Of a stretch of DNA of 64,000 nucleotides, positions 37,401 to 48,055 are shown in pieces. Under the pieces are notes generated by a model that did not search any database, had not been told where the DNA came from, and was given only the letters and a program-made list of their open reading frames with translations. The stretch's first letter is position 1. Each line of letters opens with the position of its first letter. The position numbers were made by a program, and so were the translations under genes. This DNA is from Ascarosepion bandense. Its lineage: Eukaryota > Mollusca > Cephalopoda > Sepiida > Sepiidae. The stretch covers positions 2,586,001-2,650,000 of the forward strand of contig JBBBDQ010000403.1 in assembly GCA_037127315.1 (NCBI GenBank). Direction: 5' to 3'.

Positions 37401-40400
37401 CGCCACCCGTTTCAGGGTGGGGAAGAGAAATGGAAGAGTGTGTTAGAAGGCAGGCGTCCAAACGCCGTTCAGAGGGTGGGGAAGAGAAATGGAAGAGTGT
37501 GTTAGAAGGCAGGCGTCCAAACGCCGTTTAAGAATGTGGGGAAGAAATAGAAGAGTGTATTAGAAGGCAGGCGTCCAAACGCCGTTTCAGAGGTTGGGGA
37601 AGAGAGAAGAGTGTGTTAGAAGGCAGGCGTCCAAACGCCGTTTCAGAGAAGTGGGGAAGAGAAATGGAAGAGTGTGTTAGAGGCAGGCGTCAAACGCCGT
37701 TCAGAGGGTGGGGAAGAGAAATGGAAAGAGTGTGTTAGAAGGCAGGCGTCAAACGCCGTTTAAGAGTGTGGGGAAGAGAAATGGAAGAGTGTGTTAGAAG
37801 GCAGGCGTCCAAACGCCGTTTAAGAGTGTGGGGAAGAGAAATAGAAGAGTGTATTAGAAGGCAGGCGTCCAAACGCCGTTTCAGAGGTTGGGGGAAGAGA
37901 AAGGGGAAGAGTGTGTTAGAAGGCAGGCGTCAAACGCCGTTTGAAGGTAAGGGAAGAGAAATGGAAGAGTGTGTTAGAAGGCAGGCGTCCAAACGCCGTT
38001 TCAGAGGAGTGGGGAAGAGAAATGGAAGAGTGTGTTAGAAGGCAGGCGTCAAACGCCGTTTCAGAGGTTGGGGAGAGAAATGGAAGAGTGTGTTAGAAGG
38101 CAGGCGTCCAAACGCCGTTTAAGAGTGTGGCGAAGAGAAATAGAAGAGTGTATTAGAAGGCAGGCGTCCAAACGCCGTTTCAGAGGAGTTGGGGAAGAGA
38201 AATGGAAGAGTGTGTTAGAAAGCAGGCGTCCAAACGCCGTTTCAGAGGGTGGGGAAGAGAAATAGAAGAGTGTGTTAGAAGGCAGGCGCCCGAACGCCGT
38301 TTCAATGGAGTGGGGAAGAGAAATGGAAGAGTGTGTTAGAAGGCAGGCGTCCAAACTCCGTTTCAGAGGGTGGGGAAGAGAAATGGAAGAGTGTGTTAGA
38401 GGCAGGCGTCCAAACGCCGTTTAAGAGTGTGGGAAGAGAAATAGGGGAGTGTATTAGAAGGCAGGCGTCAAACGCCGTTTCAGAAGGTTGGGGAAGAGAA
38501 ATGGAAGAGTGTGTTAGAAAGCAGGCGTCCAAACGCCGTTTCAGAAGGTGGGGAAGAGAAATGTAAGAGTGTATTAGAAGGCAGGCGCCCAAAAGCCGTT
38601 TCAGAGGGTGGGGAAGAGAAATGGAAGAGTGTGTTAGAAAGCAGGCGTCCAAACGCCGTTTCAGAGGGTGGGGAAGAGAAATGTAAGAGTGTATTAGAAG
38701 GCAGGCGCCCAAACGCCGTTTCAGAGGGTGGGGAAGAGAAATGGAAGAGTGTGTTAGAAGGCAGGCGCCGAAACGCCGTTTCAGAGGGTGGGGAAGAGAA
38801 ATAGAAGAGTGTATTAGAAGGCAGGCGCCCAAACGCCGTTTCAGAGGGTGGGGAAGAGAAATGGAAGAATGTGTTAGAAGGCAGGCGCCCAAACGCCGTT
38901 TCAGAGGGTGGGGAAGAGAAATAGAAGAGTGTATTAGAAGGCAGGCGCCCAAACGCCGTTTAAGAGGGTGGGGAAGAGAAATAGAAGAGTGTATTAGAAG
39001 GCAGGCGCCCAAACGCCGTTTAAGAGGGTGGGGAAGAGAAAGGGAAGAATCTGTTAGAAGGCAGGCGTCTAAACGCCGTTTCAGAGGGTGGGGAAGAGAA
39101 AGGGAAGAGTGTGTTAGAAGGCAGGCGTCCAAACGCCGTTTCAGAGTGTGGGGAAGAGAAAGGGAATCGTGTGTTAGAAGGCAGGCGTCCAAACGCTGTT
39201 TCATAATGTGGGGAAGAGAAAGGGAATCGTGTGTTAGAAGGCAGGCGCCCAAAAGCCGTTTAAGAGGGTGGGGAAGAGAAATAGAAGAGTGTATAGAAGG
39301 CAGGCGCCCAAACGCCGTTTCAGAGGGTGGGGAAGAGAAATGGAAGAGTGTATTAGAAGGCAGGCGTCCAAACGCTGTTTCAGAGGGTGGGGAAGAGAAA
39401 GGGAAGAGTGTGTTAGAAGGCAGGCGCCCAAATGCTGTTTCAGAGGGTGGGGAAGAGAAATGGAAGAGTGTATTAGAAGGCAGGCGCCCAAACGCTGTTT
39501 CAGAGGGTGGGGAAGAGAAAGGGAAGAGTGTGTTAGAAGGCAGGCGTCCAAACGCTGTTTCAGTGGGTGGGGAAGAGAAATGGAAGAGTGTGTTAGAAGG
39601 CAGGTGTCCAAACGCTGTTTCAGAGGGTGGGGAAGAGAAATGGAAGAGTGTGTTAGAAGGCAGGCGTCCAAACGCTGTTTCAGAGGGTGGGGAAGAGAAA
39701 GGGAAGAGTGTGTTAGAAGGCAGGCGTCCAAACGCTGTTTCAGAGGGTGGGGAAGAGAAAGGGAAGAGTGTGTTAGAAGGCAGGCGTCCAAACGCTGTTT
39801 CAGTGGATGGGAAGAGAAAGGGAAGAGTGTGTTAGAAGGCAGGCGTCCAAACGCTGTTTCCTAGGGTGGGGAAGAGAAATGGAAGAGTGTGTTAGAAGGC
39901 AGGCGTCCAAACGCTGTTTCTGTTGGTGGGAAGAGAAAGGGAAGAGTGTGTTGGAAGGCAGGCGCCCAGACGCTGTTTCTGTGGGTGTTAAGAGAAAGGG
40001 AAGAGTGTGTTGGAAGGCAGGCGCCCAAACGCTGTTTCAGAAGGTGGGGAAGAGAAATGGAAGATTGTTTTAGAAGGAAGACGCCCAAACGCTGTTTCAG
40101 TGGATGGGAAGAGTAAGGGAAGAGTCTGGTAGAAGGCAGGCGCCCAAACGCAGTTTCAGAAGGTGGGAAGAGAAAGGGAAGAGTGTGTTGGAAGGCAGGC
40201 GCCCAAACGCTGTTTCAGAAGGTGGGGAAGAGAAATGGAAGATTGTGTTAGAAGGAAGACGCCCAAACGCTGTTTCAGTGGATGGGAAGAGTAAGGGAAG
40301 AGTCTGGTAGAAGGCAGGCGCCCAAACGCAGTTTCAGAAGGTGGGAAGAGAAAGGGAAGAGTGTGTTAGAAGGCAAGGCGCCCAAACGCTGTTTCTGTGG

Positions 40401-40480
40401 GTGGGAAGAGAAAGGGAAGAGTGTGTTGGTAGGCAGGCGCCCAAACGCTGTTTCAGCGGGTGGGAAAGGGAAAGGGAATT
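25452..40480 (+). repeat. 60-bp CpG-rich satellite array, about 250 copies
   Basis: The unit runs gaaggcaggcgtccaaacgc, cgtttcagagggtggggaag, agaaatggaagagtgtgtta. It keeps perfect 60-base register over 35281-36800 and 25480-26310. Recurrent alternatives are gtcc/gccc, tttcag/tttaag, atggaag/atagaag and tgtg/tgta, usually linked, which gives higher-order order. Each unit has three CpGs and a short hairpin (ggcgt-ccaa-acgcc). At the right, 39300-40480 carries cgctgttt variants and a repeated three-unit block (about 40061-40190 and 40239-40362). Because 60 is a multiple of 3, both strands stay open (20-residue repeats, for example around RRQASKRRFRGWGRE), but nothing suggests translation. The array lies in the intron between EGF exons 5 and 6. 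Confidence 0.96.
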
Positions 40481-40596
40481 CATAGAGAGATAACGAAATG
40501 GATTTAACTCGATCTGTGAAAGTGAGATTCCAAAAATTACGTATATGTTTGTAAAGAAATTAAAAATTAGCGTGTCACATGAAGTATATATATGTC

Positions 40597-40712
40597 TTAG
40601 AGAGTAGCGACTGCAACTGATACCAAATCGGTCGAGTTTCGATCCCAGCCAGAAGCAAGTGGATGTGTTTAGCCACACTGATGAGCTGTGATACAGCGAA
40701 ACAGACTTGTAT
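40597..40712 (+). mobile_element. SINE family 3 fragment
   Basis: tRNA-like ggtcgagtttcgatccca, then ccacactgatgagctgtgat and acagcgaaacaga. It matches 60449-60580 and begins just after the satellite. Confidence 0.7.
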
Positions 40713-40741
40713 ATAGATTAAAAAAAAATTTTTTTTTTCTA

Positions 40742-41272
40742 TAATCATATCGCCCCAAGCAAGCCATTTTACTGCCACTGTTTTGCAGGGGGTTACACGG
40801 GAGGAAAGTTATGAGAAAGAGTGACTGGTTATAGTGGGTGTGAAGAAGTCGGTAAGAGAAGGATGAGAATACTAAAGAGAGTGGTATGGACGGAGAGAGC
40901 GGACGAAGGTTAGTGAAATAGGAGATGACTATTGATTTTACATTTCAATTTTTGGAGATTATAGCTGTCGGGAATGCAAGTAAACGGAAGAGAATTCCAC
41001 AGGCGGGAAGTGCGAGAAACGCTGATGGAGTATAATTTGCGTTTACAATTTATTGTTTTCGCAGTGAAAGGGTGTGACCTAGATGCTAATCTTGTTGCTC
41101 GAGTAAATTTATATGTAGAGGGCGCCAGATAGCTAAGTTCATCGAAGCAGAAGCCGTGAAAATATTTGTAGAAGAGACACAAGGAAGTCACATTGTACCG
41201 GTGATAAAATGATTGTAACCGAGCTGCCAAGTCGGGATCTATCACATTACAGATTCTCCGTTGGGTTTTGTC
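40742..41272 (-). mobile_element. LINE 3' fragment, left half of a head-to-head pair
   Basis: The reverse strand encodes TQRRICNVIDPDLAARLQS, LCLFYKYFHGF, RTSRLWNSLP and a C-terminal KCKINSHLLFH. The 3' UTR ends in a T-rich (A-rich on the reverse strand) tail near 40735. Its 5' truncation point meets the next LINE at about 41273. Confidence 0.8.
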
Positions 41273-41276
41273 AATC

Positions 41277-41909
41277 GTCCGTGCATGGAGTACTGCTGCC
41301 ATTTATGGTCAGGTGCCCCTGCCGTTCTCCTCAGTGTTCTTGACAAGCTCCAAAGGAGAGTCTGTAATGTGATAGGTACTGATCTGGCGACTCGTCTGCA
41401 GCCACTTTCCCATCGTCGAAATGTGGCCTCCCTCTGTCTCTTCTATAAATACTTTCATGGCTTCTGCTCGGATGAGCTTAAGTCACTGATGCCTCCTCAA
41501 CAGGTGTTTACCCGTTCAACCAGACTGGCAACTGGGTCCCACCCATTCACAGTCAGGTTAGCCAAACGCAGACGACAATTCTACTCCTGCAGCTTCCTCT
41601 CTCGAACTTCCCGCCTGTGGAACTCACTCCCGTATTCTTGCTTTCCTGACGGCTACGACCTCCAGAAATTTAAAAGCAAAGTTAATACTCACCTACTAAC
41701 CACTGGCCTCTAGCTCTCTCCCCTCCCCTGTATAACCTTCCCTTTCTCTCCGCCCATGTATCTGTCATTGCACCTGCTTTCTCAGCTTTCTATTGTTCCT
41801 TTCTAACTAGCTTGTACTCCTCACTCTTTTCTAATTAATCTTTTTACATTTATGTAACCCCCTGCACATCAGTGGCGTTTCTGCCTTGCTCGGGGTGAAA
41901 TGATTAAAA

Positions 41910-41912
<3 letters not shown>
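41277..41912 (+). mobile_element. LINE 3' fragment, right half of a head-to-head pair
   Basis: It starts at the RPCMEYCCHLWSGAP motif, slightly further 5' in the element than its partner. The frame stays open to 41713 through RTSRLWNSLP and FKSKVNTHLL. The 3' end is gctcggggtgaaatgatt plus poly(A), followed by (TA)n at 41927-41966. Confidence 0.82.

Positions 41913-41966
<54 letters not shown>
41913..41966 (+). repeat. Poly(A) and (TA)n at a LINE 3' end
   Basis: The A tail of the LINE copy passes straight into a TA run. Confidence 0.95.
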
Positions 41967-41969
<3 letters not shown>

Positions 41970-42103
41970 TTAACTTTTTGCATTTGATTTCTTTTTTGTT
42001 TTCTAGTAACGAAGAATTGTGTTTACATATTGCCAGTTGATTTATGACAATTTATAATTAATTCATGTCTGTAATAAATATTATCGTTTTTGCTTTCTTC
42101 CAG

Positions 42104-42214
42104 TCAATGCTTGTGGTCTTGATCCCTGCAAGAATGGAGCTACATGTTTCGATGACAAAGACACTTATAAATGTGTATGCGCACCTGGATTTATGGGAAG
42201 AACATGTATCGAAC
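42104..42214 (+). CDS. EGF-like exon 6 (type C)
   Basis: Acceptor is cttccag, donor gtaaga. The exon begins NACGLDPCKNGATC and ends PGFMGRTCIE. NAC instead of NPC is shared only with exon 10, and GRTC with exon 3. Thr before the third Cys gives an O-fucose consensus. The acidic run DDKD between Cys 3 and Cys 4 is unusual among the ten. It is the first exon after the satellite-filled intron and ends the second cassette. Confidence 0.9.
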
Positions 42215-42597
42215 GTAAGATGTTTCCTTCAAATTGTCATATTTCTCAGTGAATGAACTTTAGTTGAATTTTAAAAACTGATACTATCAAGTTCTGTTCA
42301 AATGATCTCACTAATTTCTCTCGGTTTTGTTATCAACGAATTACAAACGGTATCCGTTATTTTAATTATACTGTCTCGTGATGAAATCCACACTATATTT
42401 GGTATTGTTGAAGTTATTGCTAATGTTTTTATCGAGATTTATAAAGTGTAACTTTCGTTCCATTTCACAAACTAATGGATGAAATTAGAATGTGCTGATT
42501 TGTTTGGATAAATACAATGATAAAACACCTACTTCTCGGTTTATTAATGATATGTCCCGGAGAGGGATATATATCACAACGAGGTTGTTAAGTGGTT

Positions 42598-43262
42598 TAG
42601 GCAAATATAACCGGGTAGGTCAATCTAGTATGTTGAAGTAATCGTCGAATGCAGTATCCTGAAACGTAGGCGTAGTCAATAGTAGACGTAGATCTCCAGT
42701 GGAAAGATCTCTCCCACTCACTCTGCCTGGATGTCCTTGCCCTCGTCTGTATTTATGGCTGACACCAGCCAATCACATTTCTGTGAGAGGAAACGAAGGT
42801 GTATACATATTCATTATCTCTTCATTAAATCAATTAATTTCTTAAATTTAATTTAATTTAATTTTATAGAACTTCATGGTAAACAACACCATCAAGAAAA
42901 GGTTTTCATATTTTCTTTTTAAACAGAGAAGAATAAATTCTTTGGATTTCTTAGTTTTGGGCATGCAACCATCAACTCAGTCAGTTAAGTGCCATAGGTG
43001 ATACACACTTGAGCAATCATATCTCGAAACAGACATGACTGACTGGGCAGAAAATTATCCCGCGATAGGTTTCCATTGCTTTCTGCCGTAGACTGGTTGC
43101 CAGCCAAGGCTATAGAACCCAATCTATCCTATTATTTAACCCATAACTGGAGAGAAGAGACGGATTAAAACCACTCTCAAGGATATTTGCTCGAAAGTGA
43201 ATTCAAGGAATTCAACTAGAATTCGAACTCGGCTTCTCGTTCGAACCACAACGCACATCTAA
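42598..43262 (-). repeat. Composite repeat, inverted copy
   Basis: The reverse complement matches 13606-14284 along nearly its full length, including the SINE at 42976-43262. The tRNA-like head has a short internal deletion. Confidence 0.85.
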
Positions 43263-43361
43263 ACCATCAACTAGCTCTGCGTAAATATTTCTGTCTGAAG
43301 CCAAATTGCAATTTTTTAAAGCGTCTGGCCTTGTGATTTATTCATAGTTCTCACAAACACC

Positions 43362-43640
43362 GAGCGAACTGGAAATTAGATCGGGGAGCCGAGTTCGAAT
43401 CCGAGTTGAATTCCTTGCATTACACTTACGCGTAAATACCCTTGGGAAAGGTATTAATCTTTCTCTTCCCTCCAGTTATGGGATAAATAACAGGGCAGAT
43501 TAGATTCTATAGCCTTGGTTAGCAACCAGTCTGCCGCAGAAAGTAATGGCAACCTACTGCGGGATATTCTTCTACCTAATCAGTCATGTCTCTTTCGAGA
43601 CATGATCGCCTAAACGTGTATCTCGTATGGCACTTAACTA
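43362..43640 (+). mobile_element. SINE family 1, nearly full length
   Basis: Begins inside the tRNA-like head at gaactggaaattagatcggg and retains the B-box (gagttcgaatcc), body and tail. Confidence 0.83.
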
Positions 43641-43872
43641 TATAAAAACTTTAATAAAATATATGCAAAAAAAAGTATTTTTATTAAATAAGTATTTGCT
43701 ATTTGAATCATTAAATTGTTTTTAAAATATTAGGAGTATATTGCATATCTACTCCAAAATTGGTTTCGATCGGTCAATGTATGTGTATTTTAGAGGTTTT
43801 GACGTACGGACTAAGAAAGTCACAGTATTATATATATATATAACTTCAATCGCCATCTTCTATCTTCTTGAA

Positions 43873-43998
43873 TCCCGTTCATCTTTTGTCCTTTCCTCAA
43901 TCCTCACTATACTCAGTTTTTTTTCTCTCACTTTGACTCCCTGTAACCTCCTGTGTAACAGTGGCTTTCTCACCTTGATTGGGGTGAAATGATAAAAA
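43873..43998 (+). mobile_element. LINE 3' tail fragment
   Basis: Only the 3' UTR end is present, finishing gattggggtgaaatgataa and an A-rich tail. Confidence 0.6.
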
Positions 43999-44818
43999 AC
44001 AATGGTTAAATATGAGAATAAACATCCGTTAATTCCACTTTTAAAATTAATATTAATAATTCTTAAGAACATTGATTTAATCCTAATCACACAAGTTATT
44101 TTTATATGACCAATGCAAATAGATGCTATCATCATGGGTTTATATAAATTTGCCACATTTGCAAAATTCTATGCAATATTTCGAAAATTAATTTAGAAAA
44201 ATAAAACCAAACCTGCATTATAGATATATTAAATAAATAACAAACAATATGTTTGCTTATTTTTAATAAAATCCGTATGATCTTTCGCGTATTTCAATCA
44301 AAAGATGTCAGAAATTAGCTCTAACGTTGACATGTTATTTTCATTAATTTCTTAAGGTACCCAATTAAGCTGTCAATTAATAGAATCAGATATGAATACT
44401 GTAGTAATGTTCTAAAATGTTTGTAAAACGAACAGTTTTTTCATGCTTTAACACGTGCATGACCATGACATTTCAAAATGTAAAAGACTTCCATTTTGGA
44501 TAATTTTCACGTTCTAATAAACGCTAGCTGTTTGTCAACCGTGATATTTGAAACAGAATAAATAAATTGCAGTAATTTTTGTAACACAGTTTTCCGGTTA
44601 CATTTGTTACCATAACTCACACCCCTGAAGATGACCTCGGAAAGAGGTTGAAAGTACTTGTGTAGCTTAAGAAATGAATGAAAATAATATCTGTAAACCT
44701 TACAGCTCATTTCTGACATCTTTTGATGGTAATACGCTGAAGATTATTCGTGAGTATGAACAGATATTAAAAATAGGCAAGCATATTGTTTGCAATTTAC
44801 TTAATCTGACATGAAGAC

Positions 44819-44883
<65 letters not shown>

Positions 44884-45397
44884 AAGAGAGTAGATATCTA
44901 ATATCTACTGTAATAATCGTTAATATGGTCATTTTATAACACCAAAAACTGATATCCTGGGTATGACGGTAACCTGTATCTTGCAGCAAAGCCTCTCATT
45001 GGAAAGTTGTGAGGAGCATGGAACTACCTCTTAATTGCTGTTGTTTCCAGGTTTATCCTGACCCGGAGTGGTAGCACCTGTTAGGGTCCTAGCTATTGGC
45101 AAATAGTTAACTCCCAAACTGGGTTCAAAACACTATGTAAGTATATAAAAATAGTTTCATAGAAATATATACATAAAAATACTTTTAGAGAAAAGATATA
45201 CATTTTTGAAAGAAAAATATTAGCAACAATAGATTTTTGAAGGAAAAATTAGTACCAGCAATGCATTTTTTAATACAAAACTAGAAAACATCTTCAGTTT
45301 TTTAAAATAAAATAATGTATAACCAAATTTTCGTCAAAATCTAAATCAACCTTCTCGCTATAACCGAGCATTAAAAAATACCTTAAAAACCTACCTT
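43999..45397. other. Intron sequence, nothing recognised apart from the TA/GA run
   Basis: AT-rich. A B-box-like gggttcaaaac occurs at 45122, but no A-box at the right distance was convincing. Confidence 0.5.
44822..44879 (+). repeat. (TA)n then (GA)n
   Basis: Adjacent dinucleotide runs. Confidence 0.95.
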
Positions 45398-45527
45398 TTT
45401 GGCATTAAATAACCCATAGAGGTGTTGATATGCCGTTAAACAAATTTCAAACTCAAACAAAAACCAAAAACTGAAAATTATTCTTACCTTTATTTAAAAA
45501 ATTATGTAGATATTTTAATCCTTTTCT

Positions 45528-45732
45528 AGACACCTCCTATCACACTAACTCCCAATTATTCTCAGAACACTCTCATCTACCCAACCCTCATTCTCGGTAT
45601 CCTTACCCGCCTATCACCCACCCTCTGACATTTCCTATATTTAATCATCCTTTCTCCACTCTACGTAGCCCCCTGCGCAGTAGTGGCAGTGACATGCCTT
45701 GCTCGGGGTGAAACGCTTATAAAAAAAATTTT
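45528..45732 (+). mobile_element. LINE 3' tail fragment
   Basis: It begins at the complement-free cacctcctatcacactaac seen just before the stop of the 18640 copy, and ends gctcggggtgaaacgctt plus poly(A). The coding region is lost. Confidence 0.7.
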
Positions 45733-46581
45733 AAAAAAAAAATAAAATAAAACTTTCAAATAAAATTTTTATAAATTTCAAAATTAATTGATTATTAAGA
45801 ATATTACTTGAAAGCAATATAAAACTGCTATGGTATATGGAAGCCGTTCGTTACCGCGATTACATGGTATTTCTCTTGACGGTCCCGAAAAGAGACAAAA
45901 GAATATAGGATATTTCCTTTGAGGATAGCATGGCTTCAGATATTGCTGGAAAGTTGTCAGTATTGACAGTCAACCGTCTTCGGTTCACTGGATTCACTTT
46001 CGCGGCCATTTCTATTATCGGTTCTATATGACTGCAAGGCAGCGCAGGTTTAAAATTTGAATTCTTTTTCCCTTAGGTGAACGATATTCCTTGGCTTTCA
46101 AGGTCCTTGTACACGAAGCAGCTGATTTTGAGACCTAGTTATACACCTTCGCCCATTCTCCGGCTTCGATGTTGACAATTGAGGGAATAAATTTATGACT
46201 TGACGTTGTATTGCCGAGGTGGTAGTACGATACCAGATGATGTGTGATGAAGTATCTACAGTACAATGTCCGTGAAAATGGATATTAAGTCCAAATAAGA
46301 CAAACACAGATAAGACAGAATAACAATAATTAAAAAGAGTGGAAAGGTTAAGTTGTCAGAGTCGCAGGGAGCACAGTCCGGTAATAATCGTCAATGACAC
46401 TCCGAAATATTTACGATCTCCCCATGCTGGCAGAAGCCCGAGGTAGATGCGTCACAGGACCAATTAACGTGGACAAAAACACTTCAGTGGAACACCGACT
46501 GAGTTCCTCTACGCGCGAAGGCAGAGAGTCCGACAACGTGAGATTGACGCACGCATTCGACCAGCTCACTCTATCAATGAC
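45733..46581. other. Less AT-rich stretch of unknown origin
   Basis: The segment 45840-46580 is more GC-balanced than its surroundings and abuts the satellite outpost. A 124-codon frame (46394-46768) crosses into satellite and is not persuasive as a gene. Confidence 0.4.
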
Positions 46582-46718
46582 AGGGTGGGAAGAGAAAGAG
46601 AAGAGTGTGTTAGAAGGAAGGCGCCCAAACGCTGTTTCAGAAGGTGGGGAAGAGAAAATGGAAGAGTGTGTTAGAAGGCAGGCGCCCAAACGTCGTTTCA
46701 GAGGGTGGGAAGAGAAAG
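46582..46718 (+). repeat. Outpost of the 60-bp satellite (about 2.3 units)
   Basis: Sequence from agggtgggaagagaaag to the same phase of the unit contains two gaaggc...cgcccaaacg motifs. It carries the gctgtttcagaaggtgggg variant, which is typical of the right edge of the main array, 6.1 kb upstream. Both flanks are unrelated sequence. Confidence 0.9.
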
Positions 46719-47267
46719 ATAAAGCTATTTATATAGCTATTTCAGTCCACAGACCATTCCATATTTGAGAGAGCTTGAGTTGTGTCAGCTTGAGTTTGTT
46801 ATGCTCAAATACTTTTGGGAAAAATATTAATCCTTTTCCTTCCCCCAGAAATGAGTTAAATAGTAGGACTATCTTGAAAAATCGTTGTTATCTTCAAAAA
46901 CTTTTATTGTTCACTTGCAGAAAAAAAAAAGAAAAGAAAATCATATCTGTTGTGGAGTAGTTTTCGCACTGAAGGTTATAATTGTGCTATGTCGGTTTCT
47001 AATCGACTTAGCGTACCCAAAATGTTAGGAACTTGGTAATCTTCCACTGAAAGCTGACTCCTTAGTATTTGGCTAACTGCCGACTAATATCAACTGCCTA
47101 GTAGTCTACTGAACTCCAATAAAAGTCTAAATAACTCTTATGAACTCCCCCAGAGCTTCCTGTTAACACTTATTAATATAGGAGGGAGAGTCCATTATCT
47201 GAGGAATAGGAGTGTTTCTCCATAACAATATCAGAATTGAAAATCGCTTTCAGATTGCAGTTAACTT

Positions 47268-47900
47268 TTTTAAAAAATCATTTCACCCCAAGCAAGGCAT
47301 TCCATTGCCACTATTGCGCATGGGGCTACATAGGGGAAGGTAAAGAGGAGTGGTTAGGTGTAGGAAATGTCAGAAGGAAGGTGATAGATGGGTAAGGATA
47401 CCGAGGATGAGGGTTGGGCAAATGGGAAGAGTGTTTGAAAGAATGGGCGCAAGTTAGTGTGTTAGGAGGTGTCTATTGACCTTACATTTAAACTCCTGGA
47501 GATTGTAGCCGTCGAGGAAGCAATCATGTGGAAGGGAATTACACAGTCGGGAAATGCGAGAAAAGAAACTGTTGGAGTATAAGTTGCGGTTGCATTTTAT
47601 CGGTTTCACTGTAAAAGGGTGGGATCTAGTTGCTAATCTAGTATCTCGTGAAAATTCGTATTTAGGGGGCAGCCAGTGATCTAAGTTCACTGGAGCAGAA
47701 AGTATTTATAGAAGAGACACAGGGAAGCCACGTCGCGCCGGTGAGAGAGAGACTGCAGGCGGTCTGCCAAGTTGGTATCGATCACATTACAGACCCTCCG
47801 CTGTACCTTGTCGAGAAGCCCGAGGAGAATAGCAGGAGCACCCGACCAGATATGGCAGCAGTATTCAATGCACGGGCGGACAGTAGATTTATATATGTGC
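47268..47900 (-). pseudogene. LINE reverse transcriptase C-terminal fragment, frameshifted
   Basis: The reverse strand reads YKSTVRPCIEYCCHIWSGAP and RRDVASLCLFYKYF, then a frame change near 47690, then SRISRLCNSLPHDCF to the final VNRHLLTH. The 3' end shows the family's gcttggggtgaaatga tail. Trp of LWNSLP is Cys here. Confidence 0.8.
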
Positions 47901-48055
47901 AAGATAGATTCAGACGGACAGGAAGTGTGTGAACAAGGGATCGTTAATCGGAAAGTGAAATCAAGACGAGTTCATTATATTCCTTTTCGCACAAATAACT
48001 TTGGAAAAAGTATAAATCTATTTTACTTTTATTCAGCTATGGGTAGGAAGGCAGG

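Noticed and set aside
25416..40088. Very long open frames on both strands (up to 544 codons) with 20-residue repeats
   Set aside because: The 60-bp unit is a multiple of 3 and lacks stops in some frames, so both strands stay open automatically. Frames break wherever the unit has indels, and there are no splice, start or codon-bias signs of coding.
25452..40480. CRISPR-like array of direct repeats
   Set aside because: Units are contiguous with no unique spacers, no cas genes are present, and the context is an animal genome.
41927..42103. Possible extra EGF exon near exon 6
   Set aside because: No cysteine-rich frame with the NGA motif lies between the TA run and the acceptor at 42103.
46394..46768. 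124-codon frame as a gene
   Set aside because: Its second half is satellite sequence and no splice or homology support was seen.
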